Part shown: piece after piece, positions 1 through 7,473 of the stretch
How positions within the stretch are numbered: position 1 is the stretch's first letter
Layout of the letters: the number at the start of each line of letters is the position of its first letter
DNA from: Sphingomonas sabuli
GTDB taxonomy: Bacteria > Pseudomonadota > Alphaproteobacteria > Sphingomonadales > Sphingomonadaceae
Direction: 5' to 3'
Assembly: GCF_014352855.1 (NCBI RefSeq)
Contig: NZ_CP060697.1
Location: forward strand, 1,302,001-1,366,000
Length of the DNA stretch: 64,000 bases
The notes under the pieces: generated by a model
What the model was told of the DNA's origin: nothing
What the model saw: only the letters and a program-made list of their open reading frames with translations
Database searches by the model: none
Position numbers and translations under genes: made by a program

Positions 1-1
1 C

Positions 2-523
2 GGCGCGGTGATGGAAACGGCGCTCAATTCCGACCTTCCGGGTTATGCCCGGGCGATCGTCCAGCGTGACGTCTACAGTTTCGACGGGTCGGCCGTCCTG
101 ATCCCCGCCGGAAGCCGGCTGATCGGCCAGTATCAATCGGGCGTCGCGCAAGGGGCGTCGCGGCTTTTCCTGGTATGGACTCGCCTGATCCGTCCCGACG
201 GCGTTTCGATCGAACTCGGGTCGCCCGCGACCGACGACCTCGGCCGCGGCGGCATTGGCGGGAAGGTCAATCGTCATTTCCTGCAGCGGTTCGGGGGCGC
301 CATCCTCACTTCGGTTATCAGTGGCGGGCTCAGTGCCGCGGCGGCCGGCTTGTCGGGCGGATCGACGATCATCGTCGGCAGCGCCGGTCAGGCGACGGCC
401 CTCGCCAGCCAGGCGACGCAAAACCAGGATATCCCGCCGACGATCACGACCCGGCAGGGCGCGTCGGTACGGATCTTCGTCGCCCGGGATCTCGACTTCA
501 CGCAAGTGGGACCGGCCCGTTGA
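2..523 (+). CDS. virB10: VirB10/TrbI-like type IV secretion protein, C-terminal part (5' end outside window)
   Basis: The reading frame enters from the left edge and ends at a TGA at 521-523. The visible ~173 residues look like the C-terminal periplasmic barrel of VirB10: an N-terminal stretch with ETALNSDLPG, then LIPAGSRLIGQY, and a hydrophobic Gly/Ala-rich segment (roughly residues 90-125 of the visible part) that fits the antenna helices which cross the outer membrane. VirB10 links the inner-membrane ATPases to the outer-membrane core of a type IV secretion channel. The gene is followed with a 4-base overlap (TTGA) by virB11, as in VirB operons. The start lies outside the window. Family assignment is by eye. 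Confidence 0.85.
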   Translation, partial: GAVMETALNSDLPGYARAIVQRDVYSFDGSAVLIPAGSRLIGQYQSGVAQGASRLFLVWTRLIRPDGVSIELGSPATDDLGRGGIGGKVNRHFLQRFGGAILTSVISGGLSAAAAGLSGGSTIIVGSAGQATALASQATQNQDIPPTITTRQGASVRIFVARDLDFTQVGPAR

Positions 524-1524
524 GCGCTTCGCAACGGGTCTATCTCGACGCGTTCCTCGCACCGCTTGCGCCGTTCCTCGGGCGGGAGGAAGTCACCGAC
601 CTGTATATCAACCGGCCCGGCGAAGTGTGGCTGGAAACGCCCGGCGGGATTGAACGGCACGACGCGCCCGGTCTCGACGATGCCGCGCTGTGGCGGCTTG
701 CGCGGCAAATCGCCGCCGCGTCCGATCAGGGCATCAACCGCGAACATCCCCTGCTTGCCGCGACCCTGCCCGATGGCGCGCGCGTGCAAGTGTGCGCACC
801 GCCCGCGACTCGCGGCAACCTGATCTTCGCGGTTCGCCGGCACAGCATGCCCAACCTCATGCTGTCCGATTACGTGCAATCGGGGGCTTTCTCGCGCGTT
901 GGCCATGCAGCGCTGCAGCGAAAGGCCGTCGACGACGAACTCGCTGCTCTGCTCGACGGCGGCAAGACGTTCGATTTCCTCAAGCTCGCGGTGCAGAGCA
1001 ACCGGACCATCGTCATTTCCGGCGGCACCGGGACGGGCAAGACGACTTTCCTCAACGCCCTGCTCAAGGAAGCGCCGGAAAACGAACGGTTCGTGCTGAT
1101 CGAGGACACGCCCGAGATCCAGTTGCGCCACGAGAATGCGGTCGGCCTCGTTGCCGTTCGCGGTCGCCTTGGCGAAGCTTCGGTCACACCCGCCGACCTT
1201 GTCGAGGCGGCGCTTCGGCTGCGGCCGGACCGAATCATCATGGGCGAAGTGCGCGGCGCCGAGGCCATCTCCTGGCTGCGCGCGGTCGGCACCGGCCATC
1301 CCGGGTCGATTACCACTGTCCATGCCAATTCCCCCGACGGCGCGGTCGAGCAGCTGGCGATCATGTCGATGCTTGCCGGGACCGAGCTGGGGCGTGCCGA
1401 GCTGGTCGATTATGTCCGAGCGACGGTCGACATCATCATCCAGCTTGGACAGGTCGACGGCACCCGGCTGGTCACCGAAATCGGCTTCAAGCGGCCGCCT
1501 GCCGAGACCGCTTCCCCGGCCTAA
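520..1524 (+). CDS. virB11: VirB11-family type IV secretion ATPase
   Basis: A 334-residue hexameric traffic ATPase that would power pilus assembly or substrate transfer at the cytoplasmic face. The N-terminal domain covers about residues 1-140. Walker A is GGTGTGKT at 168-175, the Asp-box region is near LIEDTPEIQ, the Walker-B region is near IIMGEVRG (about 238) and the His-box is TTVHAN. The length fits VirB11 (about 330-345). I chose the TTG at 520 because it overlaps the virB10 stop and gives a normal VirB11 N terminus; much longer upstream frames are only shadow. It is the last gene of the secretion cluster, and the next gene is convergent. Confidence 0.9.
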   Translation: MSASQRVYLDAFLAPLAPFLGREEVTDLYINRPGEVWLETPGGIERHDAPGLDDAALWRLARQIAAASDQGINREHPLLAATLPDGARVQVCAPPATRGNLIFAVRRHSMPNLMLSDYVQSGAFSRVGHAALQRKAVDDELAALLDGGKTFDFLKLAVQSNRTIVISGGTGTGKTTFLNALLKEAPENERFVLIEDTPEIQLRHENAVGLVAVRGRLGEASVTPADLVEAALRLRPDRIIMGEVRGAEAISWLRAVGTGHPGSITTVHANSPDGAVEQLAIMSMLAGTELGRAELVDYVRATVDIIIQLGQVDGTRLVTEIGFKRPPAETASPA

Positions 1525-1545
1525 CCACCGGGCGGCGCCCCCCGA

Positions 1546-2037
1546 TTACTTGCGAAGTCCGCTCGCGCGCTGTTCGGCGCTGGTCAGTTGACCGTCCTTG
1601 TCGGTGTCGACCTGGTCGAAACCGGACAGCGTCGCGACCCGATATTCGATGACGGACAGGAACCCGTCGCGATCGGTGTCGATCCGCTTCATCATCGCGG
1701 AAACGTCGGTCGATGCGGCTGGCTTGACCGTGCCGCGGATGAATTCATCGACGCTGATCTGTCCGTTGCGATCGACGTCGATCGCGTTGAACAGCGCACG
1801 GGCCTGCTGGCTTGCGGCGGCTGCGCGGGCACCCTGCTGCTGCGCTGCGAGCTCCGCCTGTGTCACCTTGCCGTCGCGATTGGTGTCGAGCTTGGCGAAT
1901 TCGCCGTTCATGATGGCAAGATAGCCGGCGCGGGTAAGCGGCTGCGTGTCGCCGGCGGCGGTTTGTCCCGTCGCGGCTGCCGAAGCGAACACGGCCGTTG
2001 CCGCGGTCGCGATCAAGACAAGATTACGTGAATTCAC
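1546..2037 (-). CDS. Secreted EF-hand calcium-binding protein
   Basis: A 163-residue protein with an N-terminal signal peptide (hydrophobic to about residue 22, then TGQTAAGD) and four EF-hand loops: DTNRDGKVTQAE (51-62), DVDRNGQISVDE (87-98), DTDRDGFLSVIE (120-131) and DTDKDGQLTSAE (144-155). All four keep Asp at positions 1, 3 and 5, a Gly at 6 and Glu at 12, so each should bind calcium. Expected location is the periplasm or outside the cell. Its partner is unknown. It lies 45 bases downstream of a Crp-family regulator on the same strand and may share its transcript. It converges with virB11. Confidence 0.85.
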   Translation of the reverse strand: MNSRNLVLIATAATAVFASAAATGQTAAGDTQPLTRAGYLAIMNGEFAKLDTNRDGKVTQAELAAQQQGARAAAASQQARALFNAIDVDRNGQISVDEFIRGTVKPAASTDVSAMMKRIDTDRDGFLSVIEYRVATLSGFDQVDTDKDGQLTSAEQRASGLRK

Positions 2038-2082
2038 AATGATCCTCGATGCAATGGGGTTTCGGGTGGCCAGGCTGCGTCA

Positions 2083-2889
2083 TCAGCAGCCGTAAGCGTT
2101 GAGCCGGGGTTCGACCGGGCGTTCTTCAAGCGCGAGATAATTGCTGTTGAACCCACCGACCGCTGCCAGCAGCGCCCAGTCGAGAACCTTGAATCGCCGC
2201 CGGCTCCATTCCAGCACGCTGTCGTGGCGCAAGCGCTGGAGCGTGCGATTGACGTGCACCACGGTCAGGCCAAGCGTGTCGGCCAGTTCGTTCTGCGTGA
2301 TCGGAAGCGCGTAGGACCCGTCCGCCTCGACCGCGCCCGCAGCCTCCAGCCGCGTGATCATCTCGCAGAAAAAATGCGCCATCTTGTGCAAGGCATCGCG
2401 CTGGCCAAGGTTGAGCAGCCATTCGCGCATGATCGCTGCATCGCCCAGCGCCATCATCAACAACCCGCGCTCGATACGCGGATGATTGACCATCGTCGTC
2501 ATCAGTTCGGCCGGATTGATGACCGCCACTTCCGCATCGCACAGCAAGCCGACGTTATGATCGCACGCGTTCGAAATGACGAAGGCCGTATCGCAAAGCT
2601 CGCCCGGAAGAAGATAACCGAATATCTGCCGGCGCCCGTCGGGCAGAAAGCGGTAGCGGAAGCCGATTCCACCGGTCATCAGATAAACTCGGTCAGGCTT
2701 GCTGTCTTCCCGCACCAGCATCTCGTGCGCCTGCATGCGGCGGCGGTTGCGAAGCAGATGCTCGACCGCGGCAATGTCGGCGGCGTCGAGCGATACGAAC
2801 TTGCGGAACCGGCGCAGCAGGAGCGCGCACGCATCGAAACTGATCGGACGCGGCTCGATCTGTTCCGGCGCTTCGTAGAAAAAATTCAT
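2083..2889 (-). CDS. Crp/Fnr-family transcriptional regulator
   Basis: A 268-residue regulator with an N-terminal cyclic-nucleotide-like beta-roll (about 30-150; PDGRRQIFGYLLPGELCD) and a C-terminal winged helix-turn-helix (about 198-222; ITQNELADTLGLTVVHVNRT). There is no N-terminal cysteine cluster, so it is not an oxygen-sensing Fnr with an Fe-S cluster. The effector is unknown. About 35 residues after the HTH, ending GGFNSNYL and a Cys-containing tail, extend beyond the usual Crp end. This architecture is common for Crp-family proteins of sphingomonads. The EF-hand gene downstream on the same strand is a possible target. Confidence 0.85.
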   Translation of the reverse strand: MNFFYEAPEQIEPRPISFDACALLLRRFRKFVSLDAADIAAVEHLLRNRRRMQAHEMLVREDSKPDRVYLMTGGIGFRYRFLPDGRRQIFGYLLPGELCDTAFVISNACDHNVGLLCDAEVAVINPAELMTTMVNHPRIERGLLMMALGDAAIMREWLLNLGQRDALHKMAHFFCEMITRLEAAGAVEADGSYALPITQNELADTLGLTVVHVNRTLQRLRHDSVLEWSRRRFKVLDWALLAAVGGFNSNYLALEERPVEPRLNAYGC

Positions 2890-3013
2890 TCAGCTGCCCC
2901 TTGGTTGAAGGCGGCTGGATGCAAGTGCGACGAACGGTATGCCCCCGGTTCCCTCATATGGTCTCAGACCCGCTCGCTTTCCGCAGTGCGGGTCAAAATG
3001 GTTCGCGGCGCCA

Positions 3014-3697
3014 TCAGATCGACTGCTGCAGCCACGGGATCGTGAAAAATGGATTCTGCTGTTCAACTGCCGGTGGCGGCGGTTCGACCAACTGGCGCCA
3101 CGTCCAGTTGCCTGAACCGAAGGCGAGCATGGTCGTGCGCTCCCCGACGTGCACCGGAATCAATCGCGGTCCGGCAAGTGTTTCGTCGAGGCAGCCTTCC
3201 GCGACGGCGTTGAGTCGGGCCTCGATCACCATCCGGACAATCGAAAGCGGTCCGTCGGGTACCTGCGCAGGCGCGCTCCAGCCGGCATTCCAGACGACGA
3301 TTGCATCCGCAACGGAGCGCATGTCTTCAGGCACCGCCGCGACTTCGGCGACTGCGCCGGTGTCGGATTGCAGCGCCGCGGAGATGAGGTTGAGCGTTTC
3401 GCAGGTTCCGACGGTGCTTGCCGGCGCGGGCGCGGCAGCTTCCGCCATGGCCGCCGCAAGTTCCTGCGGCGGGATCGGCTTGGCCACCAGCTTGCTCGGC
3501 ATCACCGGCTTGGGCGGCTTCGGCGACGGCTGTTCGACGGCGGCGAGCGACACCATGTGGATCGCGGATGGCTTTGCCGCGCGTTGGCCCGGCGTATAGT
3601 AGGAAAGCACCACCAGCAGCGCGATTCCATGCGCCGCGATCACCCCGCCGAGCGTGCTGTATCTTTGAGCCGCCGACGGTTTGGCGCGTAGGACCAT
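3014..3697 (-). CDS. TonB-like single-pass periplasmic protein of unknown function
   Basis: A 227-residue protein with one membrane segment near the N terminus (about 16-34) and then a Pro/Lys/Ala-rich stretch (about 56-98), like the periplasmic linker of TonB or TolA. The C-terminal domain (from GTCETLNLISAAL) carries two Cys (in GTCET and EGCLDE) and ends in a hydrophobic, Pro-rich tail. It does not show the TonB C-terminal signature, so I do not name it TonB. An ATG 18 codons upstream (3751) is possible, but a promoter with its -10 at 3726-3731 would start transcription downstream of that codon, so I prefer 3697. The gene is monocistronic by position. Confidence 0.6.
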   Translation of the reverse strand: MVLRAKPSAAQRYSTLGGVIAAHGIALLVVLSYYTPGQRAAKPSAIHMVSLAAVEQPSPKPPKPVMPSKLVAKPIPPQELAAAMAEAAAPAPASTVGTCETLNLISAALQSDTGAVAEVAAVPEDMRSVADAIVVWNAGWSAPAQVPDGPLSIVRMVIEARLNAVAEGCLDETLAGPRLIPVHVGERTTMLAFGSGNWTWRQLVEPPPPAVEQQNPFFTIPWLQQSI

Positions 3698-3725
3698 GAA
3701 CAGGCACCTGTCAGGTAAGCGAAGG

Positions 3726-3753
3726 ACTATACCGGGATTCGAGGTTGCCACAA
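3726..3753 (-). promoter_or_regulatory. Sigma-70-like promoter of the TonB-like gene
   Basis: On the minus strand TTGTGG (3748-3753) is followed, after a 16-base spacer, by TATAGT (3726-3731), five of six matches to the -10 consensus. Transcription would start near 3719, about 20 bases before the ATG at 3697. The assignment is by eye only. Confidence 0.45.
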
Positions 3754-3914
3754 GAAGTCACGGTGAAAATTAACTTTTTTCTAGATTTTGCCGAAGTCGG
3801 ACCAAGTCTTCGCGGTCGAACATCGGTCCGATCGGGATGTAGATCGCCGAAGGTTTTGAGGCGGCGCGGCACGGTCGCACGCGACCATCGGTGCGCGTTG
3901 CGATGTCGATCCGC

Positions 3915-3990
3915 TGGTGACCCCTACGGGACTCGAACCCGTGTTTTCGCCGTGAGAGGGCGACGTCCTAGACCGCTAGACGAAGGGGCC
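3915..3990 (-). tRNA. tRNA-Glu (anticodon CTC)
   Basis: On the minus strand the sequence folds into a full cloverleaf of 76 bases. The acceptor stem is GGCCCCT (3984-3990) with AGGGGTC (3919-3925), the discriminator is A and the CCA end is encoded (3915-3917). The anticodon loop is CTCTCAC (3952-3958) on a TCGCC/GGCGA stem, giving anticodon CTC. The T arm contains GGTTCGAGTCC. This is a typical alphaproteobacterial tRNA-Glu. Confidence 0.97.
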
Positions 3991-4051
3991 GGAGGCGCCG
4001 GCGCGGGCGCCATATGTGGGCTGGGCCGCCCCTAGTCAATTGGCGCTCCGG

Positions 4052-4609
4052 CTAGCGGACGGCGGCCGCGATCTCGGCTTCCATGTCGCGCGTCAGCCGC
4101 GCCGGGCGCGGCGGCAGCGTGGTGGTGCCGCGCTCCCCGTTCCGGTCGATGTCGGCGATCAGCCGCTTCATCTCCTCGATCTCCATCACTTGTGCGGCAA
4201 TAATGTCGTCGGCCAGCCGACGCACGCGCGGATCGCTGAGATGCGCCTTGCGCGCATTGTTGATGGCGATCGAATGATGCGGGATCATGGCCTTCATGAA
4301 GGCCGTATCGCCGACCAGCAGCTGGCCGCGATTGACCGCCAGAAGGGCGATGCCAAGCAGGGCCGACACGGCGACAACGGCGATCTTCGTCCCCTGCCCG
4401 CGATACATCTTCCACATGAAGGCCAGCATGATGACGGTCATCACGCAGGCCATGACCAGCGAGGCGAGGAACCGGCTGATGCTGAAGAAGGCGTGGTCCC
4501 ACGCGTAGACCAGCTGGTACATCAGCACGAACATGATCGCGGTCGAAACCGCGACCATGCTCGCCAACCGGCTCCACGACATGTTCATCGCTTCAGGTTG
4601 CCGGTCCAT
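4052..4609 (-). CDS. DUF305-family membrane protein, putative metal-resistance factor
   Basis: A 185-residue protein with three predicted membrane helices (about 15-37, 44-67 and 75-93) followed by a DUF305 region (FMKAMIPHHSIAINNARKA, His pair at 111-112, and QVMEIEEM around 140-147). DUF305 proteins are ferritin-like helical bundles often found next to copper or silver resistance genes, where the Met/His-rich helices may bind metal. This gene follows the Met/His-repeat outer-membrane protein gene with a 15-base gap and likely shares its mRNA. Direct proof of metal binding is lacking. Confidence 0.8.
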   Translation of the reverse strand: MDRQPEAMNMSWSRLASMVAVSTAIMFVLMYQLVYAWDHAFFSISRFLASLVMACVMTVIMLAFMWKMYRGQGTKIAVVAVSALLGIALLAVNRGQLLVGDTAFMKAMIPHHSIAINNARKAHLSDPRVRRLADDIIAAQVMEIEEMKRLIADIDRNGERGTTTLPPRPARLTRDMEAEIAAAVR

Positions 4610-4624
4610 TCCTCGCCTCCTTGA

Positions 4625-6172
4625 TCAATCGAGTTTCAGCCGGACGAACCCCATTGCGCCGACCGGATTGCTCGATCCGTATAGCGGCTTGAGGTCGCCG
4701 GGCACGAAATTGACCGACACCAGCGCGCCCGCGCCGAACGAGACATTCTCGGCGATGCGGAAGTCTCGCACCGCGCCGATGCTTGCCTTGCCCACGCGAT
4801 ATGCCTCGCCGTGATGTTCGTCCTCGACCAGCTCGCGGTTCTCGGTGATCTCGCCGCGGCCGAAGAAGGTCCAGCCGCGATGCTTGAGCGACCCTTCGGC
4901 GACGAACGCGTCGTCGTACAGCCACTCGTCATGGTCCTGGATGCCCTTGCGGCCCCAGGCGAGCGTCGCCGCCGCCTTCCATTCCGGAGCGATCTGGTCG
5001 GCCCACAAGGCGCTGGCCGAAAAGCGCCGCTGGTCGCCTTCCTCAAGTTGCTCGGGCTCCTTGAAATAACCCCAGCTACCCTGCAGCGCGATCGACGGCG
5101 TCGGATTGTACGACAACCGCACGGCGGTCGAATCGAGCGGCGCGGTTTCGATGTTCCAGCGATACTGGTCCGGCTCCCGCCCGTTGAACCGGCTGATTTC
5201 GATCTTGGCCTTGTCGAGCACCAGCCCGGCCGTCAGCACGCCGAAGCTGATGTGCGTCGAATCCAGCCAGTGATGGCTGATCGGCGCTTCGGGCGAATCC
5301 ATGATCGCTTCGCGGTGCATGAAGGCGGGCGGGCCGAACGCCGGTTCGCCTGGCAGGCCGCCGTACAGGAACACGCTGCTGTTGGTGCCGATGTTCTGCG
5401 ACACCGACGCCGACAGCTCCATGAAGAAATCGTGCGGATGCTGGCGGTCGATCAGCAGGTCGACACCGTTGGCGGTCTCGCCGCTGGCCAGCAGCAGCGG
5501 ATAGCCGCTCTTGCCCATCAGCGGGTCGGGGCTGAGCATGCCCTTGAACTGGACCGTGCCGTTGCCGATCGGCCGCTGGGCCATGCCCATCAGCATGCCG
5601 CTGAGGAAGAGCTTGTCGTCGCCGCGGCGGCCCGACTGGTGATCGCCGACGACGTTAAGCACGCCATGGCCCATCAACATCCAGTCGCCGGCCTGGCGCA
5701 TCACGCCCATATGCTCCGACAGATCCGGCTGCCAGGCGGTGCCGGAAGCCTCGCGGTTCATTGGATAGGGGCCGAGCGCACCCTTGTGCCCGGCCATGTC
5801 GTGGCCGCCCGCCATCTGCGAATGATCCATCTGCCCATGGTCCATTTGCGAATGGTCCATCTGCCCGGCCTGCGGCTGTTCCGCCGCCGGCTGGCTGTGG
5901 TTCATCTGCGATTGATCCATCTGGCCATGGTCCATCGCCGGCTGCTCGGCGGCCGGGGCCGGTTCGGAAGGCGCCGGCGCCGGAGCCGGCTGCTCCGCCG
6001 CGGGCTGGCCGTGGTCCATCTGGCTGTGATCCATCTGGCCATGATCGGCCGCGGGCTCCGCCGCAGGCTGCTCGGCCGGCGGCGCACTGTGATTCTGGTG
6101 CTGCGCGGCCGCGGCGGCCGGCAGGCTGGCAAGCGCGATCGCGCTTACGGTCAGGAATATCTTGGTCTTCAC
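4625..6172 (-). CDS. Outer-membrane protein with Met/His-rich repeats, putative copper-handling protein
   Basis: A 515-residue protein. It has a signal peptide (KTKIFLTVSAIALASLPA, cut near AAAAQ) and then about 110 residues rich in Met, His, Pro, Ala and Gln with repeated MDHSQM/MDHGQM motifs. The remaining ~370 residues alternate polar and aromatic residues, like a beta-barrel, and end in FVRLKLD. The repeats resemble the copper-binding arms of CopA/CopB/PcoB-type proteins, but the barrel is not clearly CopB. The GTG at 6172 has a GGAGAG ribosome site five bases upstream, so I prefer it to the longer frame starting at 6196. It is followed by the DUF305 gene. Metal-related function is inferred from motif and context. 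Confidence 0.75.
   Translation of the reverse strand: MKTKIFLTVSAIALASLPAAAAAQHQNHSAPPAEQPAAEPAADHGQMDHSQMDHGQPAAEQPAPAPAPSEPAPAAEQPAMDHGQMDQSQMNHSQPAAEQPQAGQMDHSQMDHGQMDHSQMAGGHDMAGHKGALGPYPMNREASGTAWQPDLSEHMGVMRQAGDWMLMGHGVLNVVGDHQSGRRGDDKLFLSGMLMGMAQRPIGNGTVQFKGMLSPDPLMGKSGYPLLLASGETANGVDLLIDRQHPHDFFMELSASVSQNIGTNSSVFLYGGLPGEPAFGPPAFMHREAIMDSPEAPISHHWLDSTHISFGVLTAGLVLDKAKIEISRFNGREPDQYRWNIETAPLDSTAVRLSYNPTPSIALQGSWGYFKEPEQLEEGDQRRFSASALWADQIAPEWKAAATLAWGRKGIQDHDEWLYDDAFVAEGSLKHRGWTFFGRGEITENRELVEDEHHGEAYRVGKASIGAVRDFRIAENVSFGAGALVSVNFVPGDLKPLYGSSNPVGAMGFVRLKLD
5819..6050 (-). repeat. Degenerate tandem repeat coding for MDHSQM/MDHGQM units
   Basis: Three clusters of an ~18-base unit (plus-strand text such as CATCTGCCCATGGTCCAT) lie at about 5819-5868, 5901-5940 and 6006-6050. 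They stay in frame and code for Met-Asp-His-(Ser/Gly)-Gln repeats. Such units probably expand and shrink by slippage or recombination. Confidence 0.75.
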
Positions 6173-6243
6173 GAATTCTCTCCACGCCGTGCGCACGGGG
6201 GCGACGGCTTCAAATATTCAGGGACTGGAATCGGGTTGGGACG

Positions 6244-6561
6244 TCAGGCCAGCCGCGGCGGGGGCGTGGCGATTTCCAGTTCCATTCCCGCCAGCCGGGC
6301 AATGGCGGCCGATAGCAGGACCGGTGGCGCGACTGCGTCCGATGCGGTGCGCTCCGGCACGGCAGCGGGCAGCGCGGACGCGCAGGCCATGGTGCATTCG
6401 CCGACCATTCCGTCATGATGCGACGGCGCCTGCTGCCCATCGGGGCAATGCTCCGCCATTGCCGCGTGCGATGACGGCGGCGGCGATGCGGCCGTGGCCA
6501 TGCCGAACGGCATCAGCATCACGGCCAGAAGCGTGAGCAGGCGGATCGCGAGCTTGTGCAT
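6244..6561 (-). CDS. Small secreted His/Met/Cys-containing protein of unknown function
   Basis: A 105-residue protein beginning MHKLAIRLLTLLAVML, a clear signal peptide. The mature part contains SSHAAMAEHCPDG, PSHHDGM and ECTMAC, all potential metal ligands, then an Ala/Pro-rich tail. It lies about 70 bases upstream of the Met/His-repeat outer-membrane protein on the same strand, so a shared role in metal handling is likely. An upstream ATG (6600) would overlap the preceding gene's stop; the ATG at 6561 directly precedes the signal peptide and is preferred. I do not recognise a named family. Confidence 0.6.
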   Translation of the reverse strand: MHKLAIRLLTLLAVMLMPFGMATAASPPPSSHAAMAEHCPDGQQAPSHHDGMVGECTMACASALPAAVPERTASDAVAPPVLLSAAIARLAGMELEIATPPPRLA

Positions 6562-6592
6562 CAGACGACCATAGTCCCTCGAAGATGAACGC

Positions 6593-6895
6593 TCAATCAC
6601 GGCGCTCGCTGAGGAAACGCATCAACTCGGCCAAAGTCGATTCCATCTGGTCCTGCATCTGGGTGACCAGCTCATTCTCGCGCATGCCGCCATGGTCGAG
6701 CGGCTTCGAATAGCTGTCGGAAAAGGCCTTGAGGTCGTCGCGGTCGAACACGCCCTTGGCGACCAGCTTGGCCAGGATCACCAGCAGTCCGTTGGTGTTG
6801 GCGATGGTGCCGGCGACCAGCGCCTCGTCGACCATCGTCAGCCGCCGGTCCTCGTCGTCTTCGATCCCGTCGATATCGTCGTCGATGTCAGCCAT
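6593..6895 (-). CDS. Conserved hypothetical acidic protein
   Basis: A 100-residue soluble protein with an Asp/Glu-rich N terminus (MADIDDDIDGIEDDED) and a helical remainder (LVAGTIANTNGLLVILAKLVA, then a charged C-terminal helix with LAELMRFLSERRD). I recognise no motif or named family. It sits between the glycosylase gene and the putative copper locus on the same strand. Confidence 0.65.
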   Translation of the reverse strand: MADIDDDIDGIEDDEDRRLTMVDEALVAGTIANTNGLLVILAKLVAKGVFDRDDLKAFSDSYSKPLDHGGMRENELVTQMQDQMESTLAELMRFLSERRD

Positions 6896-6934
6896 GCCCC
6901 CTATTTCGGGGCGACCGCGCGCGAGGGCAAGGTT

Positions 6935-7432
6935 TTAGCGACCGCAATAGGGTTTGAGCGCGGCCCACGCTTCGGCTTTCGCGGCCAAGGCTTGCGTGTT
7001 GGCCGGGCTCGACGAGGGCAGGTCGATCAGCGTGAGTCCGTTTCCGCCCACCAGTCTGCGGCCGGCGGCGGCCGCGGTCGCGCCGTTGAACGCCACGGCT
7101 TCCAGCTGCGGGAAAGTCGCGAAATATTCGGCCAGCGCGTTGTGGCCGGCATCGCGGATCGCCTGGTCCAGGCTGCCGCGGCGGCTCGCGCGGGCAACGA
7201 CATCCCACAAGCCGATTCGATTCCGCTGCAGGCGTTGGATCCGGTCGGGATAGGCCAGGCCGGCCAGATCCTCGCCGATTACGCCGCCGACCAGCCGCCA
7301 GAAATGATTGCGCGGATGGGCGTAATAGGATTGCGCGGCGAGCGATGCGTCGCCCGGCAGGCTGCCGAGGATGAACAGGCGGGCATCGCCTGGCGCCACC
7401 GGCGGCAATCCGTGCTTCACCTCCGCCGCCAT
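6935..7432 (-). CDS. DNA-deoxyinosine (hypoxanthine) glycosylase, UDG superfamily family 6
   Basis: A 165-residue enzyme that should remove deaminated bases (hypoxanthine, perhaps uracil) from DNA in base-excision repair. The N-terminal motif FILGSLPGDASL and the following YYAHPRNHFW match the HDG branch of the uracil-DNA glycosylase superfamily, and the C-terminal motif is LPSSSPAN. The length fits the family (about 160-170). It is divergent from the glycosyltransferase gene, with only about 40 bases between starts, so their promoters must overlap coding sequence. Confidence 0.8.
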   Translation of the reverse strand: MAAEVKHGLPPVAPGDARLFILGSLPGDASLAAQSYYAHPRNHFWRLVGGVIGEDLAGLAYPDRIQRLQRNRIGLWDVVARASRRGSLDQAIRDAGHNALAEYFATFPQLEAVAFNGATAAAAGRRLVGGNGLTLIDLPSSSPANTQALAAKAEAWAALKPYCGR

Positions 7433-7473
7433 AAGCTTTGCCTTTGCCTCCAGCGCCGTTAAGTCCTTTCGCC

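Noticed and set aside
3752-3914. AT-rich stretch between the TonB-like gene and tRNA-Glu as a possible small gene
   Set aside because: No reading frame with a start and ribosome site; it fits a promoter region and tRNA trailer.
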